This document shows, in pieces, positions 13,128 to 20,178 of a stretch of 20,178 bases of DNA. Origin of the DNA: CAIVAT01 sp964628215. GTDB lineage: Bacteria; Bacteroidota; Bacteroidia; Bacteroidales; FEN-979. Where the stretch lies: contig CAZVNF010000065.1 in NCBI GenBank assembly GCA_964628215.1, positions 1-20,178 on the forward strand, given 5' to 3'. A program made the position numbers and the translations under genes. The notes under the pieces are model-generated. The model was not told the DNA's origin and made no database searches. It saw only the letters and a list, made by a program, of their open reading frames with translations. Numbering within the stretch: position 1 is the first letter of the stretch; every line of letters starts with the position of its first letter.

Positions 13128-14464
13128 ATGACATCCGTTCCTTTTTTTATCAGCCATAAACTACCGATCCGGGTGTGAAATTCATCATGTGGCAACGTTG
13201 TGGTCATTACGGAATTGAAGAAGTTATACTTCCGGTAATTATGATCAATTATCTGTTCTTTAACCTGTTGATAATATACAGTACCTGGCATGGGGGTTAG
13301 TACGGTGTACCCTGCATATACTACGCGATTGCGGTCGGCATATTCTGCAAGCGCCTCAAAATCTTTTACAGTATAATCAGGTGGAACCACATAGTTACCA
13401 CGGACCATGATCCCGTTTTGCTCAAATACCTTTACTGCCTCCCGGTTATCTGTGGCAGGTGAGTCTTTATGGTATTTCTTCAGTTCTTCGTCACGAAAGG
13501 ATTCAAAACCGCAAATCACAACTTTTAACCCGCCCCGGGCAAGTGTAGCGATAATATCCGGGCGGTTTGCAGCCACATCGGCACGGATATCCATGACAAA
13601 TGTTTTACGGATACCCTCCTCCTCTATCCTTTTAAACAGCTGGAGCATGAATTTTTCATCCACCACCGTATTTGCATCAGCAAAGCGCACTACCGGGTAT
13701 TCATCAATGCTTTTTAATTCGGTGATCAGACTTTCCACAGTACGCTGGTAATATTTACCCCTGAACTGAGTCCAGATGGAACAGAAGGTACATTTATAGG
13801 GACATCCCAGTGAAGTAAAAACATAAGTACTCGGAAACGGGCTGTTCCCTACTTTATAGGTTTCAATCCAGCGTTTCAGGTGACTGCGGTCAGGCATAAG
13901 GTAATCTTGCCCGGCTGTATCCCACGGGGCAGGTATTCCAACAGTTTTTTTTAGAATCCCTGTGTGGTTTATCAGAATTCCCGGAATGGCAGCAAAATCT
14001 CCATTGCCTTCTTTCGCTCTTACCACATCCCTGAAAACGTGGGGGCACTGCCCGGGAATGATGATGTCGAAAGACGGGTCGGTAAAGTCATCCGGACAAA
14101 GGGTTGCATGCAAACCACCGGCCACAGTGAGTATGCCGGGATTAAACTGCTTAACCGTGCGGCAGATGTCAATACAAAAATCAAATTCAGAGGTGATTAC
14201 GGTCACTCCAACAAGGTCTGGCTGGTATTTTACCAGCAGTTCATGAACGAGTACTGTCAGAGTGGGTGTTTCCGGAACCAGGTCGTATTCCCCTTTCATA
14301 TCAAAAACAGTCACATCATGGTCCTTCACGGCAGCCGCTATGGTGAGCAGTCCCAAAGGAGGGCCGATCAAACGTTTATGGATGAAACGTTTCGCCTCTT
14401 CAGGTGCAAATTTCAGTATATTGTTTTCCGGGGACCGTGGCGGGTTGATCAGCAGGATTTTCAT
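13124..14464 (-). CDS. B12-binding-type radical SAM protein, second of three
   Basis: The product is 446 residues. The B12-type Rossmann domain spans roughly residues 1-150 (MKILLINPPRSP, GPPLGLLTIAAAV, LVGVTVITSE, VAGGLHAT). The radical SAM core carries CPYKCTFC with Cys221, Cys225 and Cys228, then VRFADANTV and VICGFESF, and ends near LTPMPGT. It fits the general layout of enzymes such as BchE and HpnP-type methylases, but its substrate cannot be read. Its start codon lies next to a 12-bp perfect inverted repeat shared with the divergent GT2 gene, implying coordinated control. It overlaps the downstream radical SAM gene by the ATGA at 13127-13124, so the two proteins are probably made together. 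Confidence 0.87.
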   Translation of the reverse strand: MKILLINPPRSPENNILKFAPEEAKRFIHKRLIGPPLGLLTIAAAVKDHDVTVFDMKGEYDLVPETPTLTVLVHELLVKYQPDLVGVTVITSEFDFCIDICRTVKQFNPGILTVAGGLHATLCPDDFTDPSFDIIIPGQCPHVFRDVVRAKEGNGDFAAIPGILINHTGILKKTVGIPAPWDTAGQDYLMPDRSHLKRWIETYKVGNSPFPSTYVFTSLGCPYKCTFCSIWTQFRGKYYQRTVESLITELKSIDEYPVVRFADANTVVDEKFMLQLFKRIEEEGIRKTFVMDIRADVAANRPDIIATLARGGLKVVICGFESFRDEELKKYHKDSPATDNREAVKVFEQNGIMVRGNYVVPPDYTVKDFEALAEYADRNRVVYAGYTVLTPMPGTVYYQQVKEQIIDHNYRKYNFFNSVMTTTLPHDEFHTRIGSLWLIKKGTDVI

Positions 14465-14466
14465 CC

Positions 14467-14498
14467 GGCAAATTTAGCTGATTTATGCTAAATTTGCC
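14467..14498. promoter_or_regulatory. Perfect palindrome with divergent -7 elements
   Basis: GGCAAATTTAGC (14467-14478) is perfectly inverted as GCTAAATTTGCC (14487-14498) around an 8-bp centre. Each arm holds TAAATTTG, an exact TANNTTTG: at 14489-14496 on the plus strand and 14476-14469 on the minus strand. Clear -33 elements are not seen. It may be a bidirectional promoter, an operator for a dimeric regulator, or both. Confidence 0.6.
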
Positions 14499-14531
14499 AT
14501 GTACTGATTCATACCTCATTTAATATGCTTT

Positions 14532-15719
14532 ATGCCTGATTTACAAATGGTGAAGCAACAATTTACCACCCTGCAATGTTGCTGCATCATTCCCACATAC
14601 AATAACGACCATGCCCTTGAAGATGTTATCAGGGGGGTTCTGAAATACACCAGCAATGTGATTGTGGTCAACGACGGGTCAACAGATCAGACCAGGTCGA
14701 TTCTTGAACGGTTTCCTGACATTCAGAAGCTTCATATTCCTGTGAATACCGGTAAAGGATGGGCCTTGCGGCAAGGCTTCAGATTTGCATCGGAACTGGG
14801 CTACCGTTATGCAATAACGATTGACAGCGATGGCCAGCATTTTCCGGAAGATCTGCCGTTATTTCTCGAAATGGCGGAGCGGTATCCTGATTCTATGATA
14901 CTTGGAGCCCGTGACATGAATACAGAGGAGGTGCCGGGGACCAGTAGTTTCGGGCATAAATTTTCCATTTTCTGGTTTAAGGTTGAAACCGGAATCAAGG
15001 TGTTAGATGTACAAACCGGTTTCCGGCTCTATCCCCTTCGCAGGATCAGCGAGATCAGGGGGATAATTTCCAGAAAATACGAGTACGAAGTGGAAATACT
15101 GGTCAGACTTGCCTGGCGGGGCGTGAATGTGGTTTCGGTACCGGTGAAGGTTTATTACGCCCCCAAAGAAACCCGTGTATCCCATTTCAGAAAATTCAGG
15201 GATTTTACACGTGTGAGCATTGCCAACAGCATTCTTGTTTTCCTGGCCTTACTGTGGGTGCGTCCGATATCCTTTTTCCAGGGATTACGAAAAAAGTCTG
15301 TCAGGGAGTTTATTATGCAATATCTTGTTAACAGCGAAGACAGCAATGCCAAACTGGCAAAATCAATCTCCCTGGGACTTTTCATCGGGGTAACCCCTAT
15401 CTGGGGCTGGCAGATCGTTACCACCCTCGGGCTGGCCCATGTATTCAAGCTCAATAAATTTGTAGCAGTTACTGCCTCCAACATCAGCCTTCCTCCCATG
15501 CTGCCATTTGTCATTTTCCTGAGTTACGTCATTGGTGGCTGGGTTTTGGGGGTCAACACAACCGAAACGCAAAACAGTTCATCCCTGGGGCTTCAATGGA
15601 TCAAAGAGAACCTGCTTCAATACGTTACCGGCAGTGTAATCCTTGGAATAATGCTGGCAGCTGTTTTCGGACCCGTTTCTTACTTTCTCTTAAATTTGTT
15701 CAGAAAGAAACATGTCTGA
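14532..15719 (+). CDS. GT2 glycosyltransferase-DUF2062 fusion
   Basis: The product is 395 residues. Residues 15-225 form a family 2 glycosyltransferase of the dolichyl/polyprenyl-phosphate mannose synthase type: CIIPTYNND, VVNDGSTD (45-52), NTGKGWALRQGF and DSDGQH (98-103), which binds metal and sugar nucleotide. DVQTGFRLYP follows. Residues 265-392 match DUF2062: several hydrophobic segments with SISLGLFIGVTPIWGWQ and SNISLPPMLPF. The pairing is known in Bacteroidota and in aryl polyene-type clusters, where the enzyme is thought to glycosylate a lipid at the inner membrane; that role is inferred here. The gene ends inside the start of the exporter gene, an 8-bp overlap, and diverges from the two minus-strand radical SAM genes. 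Confidence 0.88.
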   Translation: MPDLQMVKQQFTTLQCCCIIPTYNNDHALEDVIRGVLKYTSNVIVVNDGSTDQTRSILERFPDIQKLHIPVNTGKGWALRQGFRFASELGYRYAITIDSDGQHFPEDLPLFLEMAERYPDSMILGARDMNTEEVPGTSSFGHKFSIFWFKVETGIKVLDVQTGFRLYPLRRISEIRGIISRKYEYEVEILVRLAWRGVNVVSVPVKVYYAPKETRVSHFRKFRDFTRVSIANSILVFLALLWVRPISFFQGLRKKSVREFIMQYLVNSEDSNAKLAKSISLGLFIGVTPIWGWQIVTTLGLAHVFKLNKFVAVTASNISLPPMLPFVIFLSYVIGGWVLGVNTTETQNSSSLGLQWIKENLLQYVTGSVILGIMLAAVFGPVSYFLLNLFRKKHV

Positions 15720-18700
15720 TTTACTGATACATATATATCGTTTTTTCAAAACCGCGAAAGGTTTTTTTTACCTGCTGTCAGCTGTCTTTGCCTTCGCAGT
15801 GACACTCCTTGCCTCCCGTATCAGTTTTGAAGAAGATATCTCTCAATCAGTATCCGGCAATGATAGAAATGACCTGACCGGAGTGGTGGTCAGAAATTTA
15901 AAGACCCCGGATAAACTGGTTGTGGATATTACCCTCAAGGATTCACTAACCCCTGCCAACCCCGAACTGCTGGAGCATTTTGGACAAAGGCTGGTCGATT
16001 CTCTTGCAGTACATTTTGGCCCGGATTATATCCGTTCAGTCACTTTCAGAACATCCGACTCGGCAATGACCAACCTGATGGAACTGGTAATGCGCCATCT
16101 CCCTGTTTTTTATGATGAACAGGATATGGAGTCATTCGACAGTCTGTTCTTTCCGGAATCGATTGACATTGCCCTGCAAAAGAACTATAAGATACTGGTC
16201 TCACCAGCGAGCATGGTTTTGAAAAAGCATATCCGGCAGGATCCATTGGGAATTTCCAACAAAGCGTTTACCGGTCTGAAGTCACTCAGGGCCGGAGAAA
16301 ATTTCGAAATCCACAATGGCTCTGTTTACACGAGCGGACTTCGGCACCTCCTGATATTCATTGTTCCTGCAAATCCGGCGGGTGAAACTTCCAGGAATGA
16401 TCAGCTGATCCGGGGGATTGACGATATCCTTTACAAGTTACACCACGAACCTGACAACCAGGTAAGCGCGCAATACTTTGGCGGTACCGCCGTAGCTGTA
16501 AGTAATGCAAGGCAGTTGAAAAAGGATATTGCAGTGACCCTGTTTATCGCAGTTTCGCTGATACTCCTGCTCATCGGATGGTACTTTAAAAGCATCAGGA
16601 TTCCTTTGCTGGGACTGCTGCCTGCACTTTTTGGCGGGGCAATGGCCCTGGCAGTTTTATATCTGGCAAAGGGCAGCATTTCTGCTATTTCTCTCGGAAT
16701 CGGATCGGTAATTCTCGGGCTCATCGTTGATTACTCACTTTACCTGGTAAACCATTTTCGGCGAAGCCATGATATTGAGCTCACACTGAAAGAGATGTCG
16801 CTTACCATAATACTGTGCAGCCTTACTTCTGCCGGAGCATTTCTGTGCCTTACCTTTCTTAATTCGATGGTGTTGCACGATCTGGGATGGTTTGCAGCCA
16901 TCAGTGTGTTGGGTGCTGCCCTGTTCACCCTGCTTATCCTGCCGCAATTGCTGACAGTGAAAATGGTGCCCGACAACCACACTCTCCGTCACAACTTTAT
17001 CGACCGGCTGGCAGCCATCCGCTACGAGAATAAAATGTGGCTGGTTGCAGGTCTGGTGCTACTTGCCGGGTTGAGTTTTTGGTTTGCACAAAAAGTGGAG
17101 TTTGAAAAAAACATGTCGGCCCTCAGTTTTGTAACACCTGAACTTGCAAGAGCCGAAGCGGATCTCGACAAGATCAGCAATTATAAATTGAAAAACATCT
17201 ACCTTGTGGCCACCGGTAAAACTACCGAAGAGGCACTCAGAAGCAAAGAACTGATTCGCGGAAAGGTTGACTCCCTGATTAAAAACGGCACCATCAGCGG
17301 GATCAATCATGCAGGGCCTTTGCTCACCTCTGATTCACTGCAACGACTTAAAATTAACCATTGGAACAATTACTGGACAACTGAAAAGAAAGAAAAAATT
17401 AAGGAAGAGATCATCACCCGGTCGCTCAAACTCGGTTTTCGGCCAGATGCCTTCGATCCATTTTTCAAATTGCTTGACACTGATTATAAACCCCTCCCGG
17501 TAGATGAATTGGATGTCAGCAACAATCCGATGGTGGCCGATTGGCTTGCTGTAAGTCCTGAAATTGTGCTTGCTCCCATGATCCTGAAAGTGAAGGAAGC
17601 CAATAAAGAATTAGTTTATCAGGCTTTTCCGCCAAATTCGCAACACCTTCTTTTTGATAAACAAAGCCTCACCAGGCGTTTTATCGAAAAGGTAAAATAT
17701 GATTTCGACTTGTTGGTAAAATTATCGATGCTCTTTGTTACCCTGCTTCTTATATTTTCATTCGGCCGGCTCGGACTTGGGCTTCTGGCTGCATTACCTA
17801 TGTTTGTGAGCTGGCTGATCACCCTCGGATTTATGGGTGCCACCGGCATTCGCTTCAACATTTTCAACATCATCATCTCCTCTTTTATTTTCGGGCTGGG
17901 TGTTGATTACAGCATCCTGATGATGCGCGGGTTACAGCATACCTTAATCACGGGAAAAAACGACCTTCATTCGTATAAGGTTTCGGTGTTGTTATCGTCA
18001 TTCACGACCCTCATCGGCGTTGGTGTGCTCTTTTTTACCCGGCATCCTGCACTTCATTCCATAGCACTGGTTTCCGTGACAGGAATCCTGGCAGTGGTAA
18101 TCATCAGTTTTGTTTTCCAGCCTTTGATTTTCAATTGGCTTTTTCTCGACAGGAAACAAAAAAACAAATACCCGGTCACCCTTCGCATTCTGATCAAAAC
18201 CGTGGTAACATGGGGAAACATTGTGATGATTGCTGTTCTTCTCATGATCCTGGGAAGTATGATAAACATGCTGCTTCCAGTGAAGCGAAAAAGCAAGGAG
18301 ATGCTGTTCCATCGCCTTTTTTATTGGCTGACAAAGGCGTATATCGCCTTTACCTTTGCATGGGACCGTAAACTGATAAACGAACCCGGTGAAGATTTTA
18401 CCAAACCGGCCATTATTATCAGCAACCACCAGAGCCTGATAGAGACACCTGCCTTTTTGAGATTATATCCTAAGATCATCATCCTGACCACATCGTGGGT
18501 TTACCGGTCGCCCATATTCGGTCCGATCGCCCGACTGGCCAATTTTTACAATGTGGATGAAGGTATCGACAGCATCATTCACCTTTTACAGAAAAAAGTG
18601 GATGAAGGTTTTTCAATCCTGATCTTTCCCGAAGCCCATCGTTCAACTGATCAGCGGATTCAGCGGTTTCACAGGGGGGCTTTTTACCTGGCCGAAAAAC

Positions 18701-19599
18701 TAAAGGTCGATATTTTGCCCATAGTGGTATTCGGCACCGGTGATTTTCTGGCCAAAGGTGTTTTCTGGGGAAGGCCCAACAGCTTCAGGATGAAGATACT
18801 AAACCGGGTGGCCTGTGATGATGATTCATTCGGCAGTACATACCAGGAGCGTGCCAGGCAGTTCAGGCAGTTTTATATTTCTCAATACTCCCAATTCAGG
18901 GCATCAGAGGGAACCGGACAGTATTACCGCAGACTGCTTGCCCTGAATTATGTGTTGAAAGGCCCTGTTCTTGAATGGTATATGAGGGTAAAACTGAAAC
19001 TGGAAAACAATTACGAAATATATAATCAGCTGATGCCGCGGGATGGCAACATTCTTGACCTTGGATGCGGTTATGGTTTTATTTCCTACATGCTGATGTT
19101 CACCTCGGAGGCGAGGCAAATCACCGGGGTGGATTATGATACTGAAAAGATAGAAGTAGCAGAGAACTGCTTTTCAAAAAATGAAAGGATCCACTTTTCA
19201 TGTTCAGATGTTTCCGATTATGAAATAACTCCCCACAATGGGTTTTTGTTGAGTGATGTCCTTCATTACCTTACACCTGAAAAGCAGTCGGACCTGTTAA
19301 TCAAATGCTTTCTGAATCTGAAACCAGGAGGGACGATCCTTATCCGTGAGGCCAACTCCTCCCTGTCCGATCGGCACAAAAAGTCATTGGCAACCGAATT
19401 CCTTTCCACCCGAATTGGATTCAATAAAACCCAAACCCTTGAAAAACAGCTATATTTCACATCTGCAGAACAAATTGCATCCCTGGCATCTGAATACAAC
19501 CTGACCATAGAGGTCATCGACCATAAAAAAATCACCTCTAACAACCTTTTTGTTCTCAGGAATCATAATTTAGCTGACCAGAAATTAAATAATACCTAA
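15712..19599 (+). CDS. MMPL/RND exporter-PlsC acyltransferase-methyltransferase fusion
   Basis: The product is 1295 residues with three modules. Residues 1-840 or so are an RND/MMPL-type transporter: a first membrane segment near 16-35, two periplasmic domains, two membrane bundles, and GxxxDYS motifs with Asp340 and Asp732. Residues about 870-1075 are a PlsC-type acyltransferase: SNHQSLIE (His906) and FPEAHRS (972-978). The usual HX4D is HX4E (Glu911) and FPEGTRS is FPEAHRS, so activity is less certain. Residues about 1090-1265 are a class I SAM methyltransferase with ILDLGCGYG (1114-1122) and GVDYD. The fusion suggests acyl transfer, methylation and export of one lipid product. MMPL exporters and acyltransferases also occur in aryl polyene/flexirubin clusters. 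It overlaps the GT2 gene by 8 bp. Confidence 0.88.
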   Translation: MSDLLIHIYRFFKTAKGFFYLLSAVFAFAVTLLASRISFEEDISQSVSGNDRNDLTGVVVRNLKTPDKLVVDITLKDSLTPANPELLEHFGQRLVDSLAVHFGPDYIRSVTFRTSDSAMTNLMELVMRHLPVFYDEQDMESFDSLFFPESIDIALQKNYKILVSPASMVLKKHIRQDPLGISNKAFTGLKSLRAGENFEIHNGSVYTSGLRHLLIFIVPANPAGETSRNDQLIRGIDDILYKLHHEPDNQVSAQYFGGTAVAVSNARQLKKDIAVTLFIAVSLILLLIGWYFKSIRIPLLGLLPALFGGAMALAVLYLAKGSISAISLGIGSVILGLIVDYSLYLVNHFRRSHDIELTLKEMSLTIILCSLTSAGAFLCLTFLNSMVLHDLGWFAAISVLGAALFTLLILPQLLTVKMVPDNHTLRHNFIDRLAAIRYENKMWLVAGLVLLAGLSFWFAQKVEFEKNMSALSFVTPELARAEADLDKISNYKLKNIYLVATGKTTEEALRSKELIRGKVDSLIKNGTISGINHAGPLLTSDSLQRLKINHWNNYWTTEKKEKIKEEIITRSLKLGFRPDAFDPFFKLLDTDYKPLPVDELDVSNNPMVADWLAVSPEIVLAPMILKVKEANKELVYQAFPPNSQHLLFDKQSLTRRFIEKVKYDFDLLVKLSMLFVTLLLIFSFGRLGLGLLAALPMFVSWLITLGFMGATGIRFNIFNIIISSFIFGLGVDYSILMMRGLQHTLITGKNDLHSYKVSVLLSSFTTLIGVGVLFFTRHPALHSIALVSVTGILAVVIISFVFQPLIFNWLFLDRKQKNKYPVTLRILIKTVVTWGNIVMIAVLLMILGSMINMLLPVKRKSKEMLFHRLFYWLTKAYIAFTFAWDRKLINEPGEDFTKPAIIISNHQSLIETPAFLRLYPKIIILTTSWVYRSPIFGPIARLANFYNVDEGIDSIIHLLQKKVDEGFSILIFPEAHRSTDQRIQRFHRGAFYLAEKLKVDILPIVVFGTGDFLAKGVFWGRPNSFRMKILNRVACDDDSFGSTYQERARQFRQFYISQYSQFRASEGTGQYYRRLLALNYVLKGPVLEWYMRVKLKLENNYEIYNQLMPRDGNILDLGCGYGFISYMLMFTSEARQITGVDYDTEKIEVAENCFSKNERIHFSCSDVSDYEITPHNGFLLSDVLHYLTPEKQSDLLIKCFLNLKPGGTILIREANSSLSDRHKKSLATEFLSTRIGFNKTQTLEKQLYFTSAEQIASLASEYNLTIEVIDHKKITSNNLFVLRNHNLADQKLNNT

Positions 19600-19609
19600 A
19601 ACATAACTC

Positions 19610-20178
19610 ATGCTCCATTTTTCAGTACATCACAAGGTTGTAACATGCTGGCTCGTAATCCTTTTTTCAGCAAGCCTTTCCAGCGCAACACTGGCTCAAA
19701 ATACAAAACTGTTCACTGATTATGTAAACCCATTTATCGGTACGGGCGGGCACGGGCATACCTTTCCCGGGGCCAGTGTACCATTTGGCATGGTGCAACT
19801 CAGTCCCGACACCCGTCTCGAAGGGTGGGATGGTTGTTCGGCCTATCATGGCAGCGACTCGGTGATCTATGGATTCAGCCACACCCATCTGAGCGGTACC
19901 GGTTGTTCAGATTATGGCGACATCCTTGTGATGCCAGCTACCGGAACAGTGAACCTGAAAGGATACGGCTATGCTTCGCCGTTCAACAAAAAGGATGAAG
20001 TGGCTTCGCCCGGATATTACAAGGTGAACCTGTTGCAGAATATGGTAATTGCAGAATTGACTTCCACCGCAAGATCCGGCTTTCATCGTTACACTTATAC
20101 TGCAACAGATCAGGCAAATATAGTATTTGATTTAAAGCATCGCGACAAGGTAATTGAATCGGGAATCCAGGTCACCGG
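19610..20178 (+). CDS. GH92 alpha-mannosidase, 5' part (3' truncated by window)
   Basis: The frame opens at the ATG at 19610 and stays open to the window end, giving about 189 residues of a protein that is usually 700-800. A signal peptide precedes TLAQNTK (VVTCWLVILFSASLSS). The GH92 N-terminal domain is unmistakable: YVNPFIGTGGHGHTFPGA, PFGMVQLSPDTR, then GWDGCSAYH, FSHTHLSGTGC and DYGDILVMP. These calcium-dependent exo-alpha-mannosidases act in the periplasm or at the surface of Bacteroidota. The gene begins only 10 bp after the exporter fusion stop with no visible promoter, so it may be read through from the lipid locus. It may equally be the first gene of a separate carbohydrate locus. 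Confidence 0.92.
   Translation, partial: MLHFSVHHKVVTCWLVILFSASLSSATLAQNTKLFTDYVNPFIGTGGHGHTFPGASVPFGMVQLSPDTRLEGWDGCSAYHGSDSVIYGFSHTHLSGTGCSDYGDILVMPATGTVNLKGYGYASPFNKKDEVASPGYYKVNLLQNMVIAELTSTARSGFHRYTYTATDQANIVFDLKHRDKVIESGIQVT

Noticed and set aside
13964..14491. Plus-strand open frame of 175 codons opposite the second radical SAM gene
   Set aside because: It is fully antisense to a protein with clear CxxxCxxC and B12-domain motifs, and its translation has no family features.
2607..19599. Ladderane lipid cluster of the anammox type
   Set aside because: Radical SAM and Fab-like genes recall it, but the phytoene-desaturase-like genes associated with those loci are absent and the exporter/glycosyltransferase half differs. 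Kept only as a loose analogy.
2607..19599. Canonical aryl polyene/flexirubin cluster
   Set aside because: No ammonia lyase, aryl-CoA ligase, FabG-type reductase or dialkylresorcinol-forming enzymes are seen, and three B12-type radical SAM genes are not part of that set as I know it. Only the export half is similar.

Overview
The window reads as chromosomal DNA of a Bacteroidota (Bacteroidetes) bacterium. Signs are a C-terminal type IX secretion sorting domain, a FISUMP-domain lipoprotein, a GH92 exo-mannosidase, matches to the Bacteroidetes -7 promoter element TANNTTTG, and few Shine-Dalgarno sites. No rRNA, tRNA, CRISPR array, transposase or integrase is visible.

Layout. (1) Positions 1-2549 hold two surface-protein genes: the 3' end of a repeat-rich T9SS-secreted protein and a FISUMP lipoprotein followed by an intrinsic terminator. 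(2) Positions 2569-11682, all on the plus strand, form a compact lipid or polyketide-type gene set: FabZ-like hotdog dehydratase, 4HBT thioesterase, two adjacent crotonase-fold proteins, a KASIII-like protein, a B12-type radical SAM protein, a 3-hydroxyacyl-CoA dehydrogenase, a small haem protein, a FabF-like ketosynthase, an acyl carrier protein and a FabD-like acyltransferase. Several of these genes abut or overlap. (3) Positions 11697-14464, minus strand, hold two more B12-type radical SAM proteins overlapping by an ATGA. (4) Positions 14532-19599, plus strand, hold a GT2-DUF2062 fusion and a 1295-residue MMPL/RND exporter-PlsC acyltransferase-methyltransferase fusion. (5) From 19610 a GH92 alpha-mannosidase begins and runs off the window.

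How the genes may work together (inference). The ketosynthase, ACP, acyltransferase and KASIII-like protein would build an ACP-bound acyl chain. The hydroxyacyl dehydrogenase and hydratase/dehydratase proteins would process the beta carbon. No FabG-type ketoreductase or enoyl reductase is visible, so an unsaturated (polyene-like) chain is plausible. Three radical SAM enzymes with cobalamin-type N-terminal domains could methylate or cyclise the chain. The GT2, PlsC, methyltransferase and MMPL modules resemble the lipid-attachment and export half of aryl polyene/flexirubin clusters, suggesting a glycosylated, exported envelope lipid.

Several enzymes have altered key residues. The FabD-like protein has Ala where E. 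coli FabD has the malonate-binding Arg117. The KASIII-like protein keeps Cys but lacks the His and Asn of its triad. The FabZ-like protein has Gln for the catalytic Glu. The PlsC domain has HX4E and FPEAHRS. I recognise no characterised pathway with this exact gene set.
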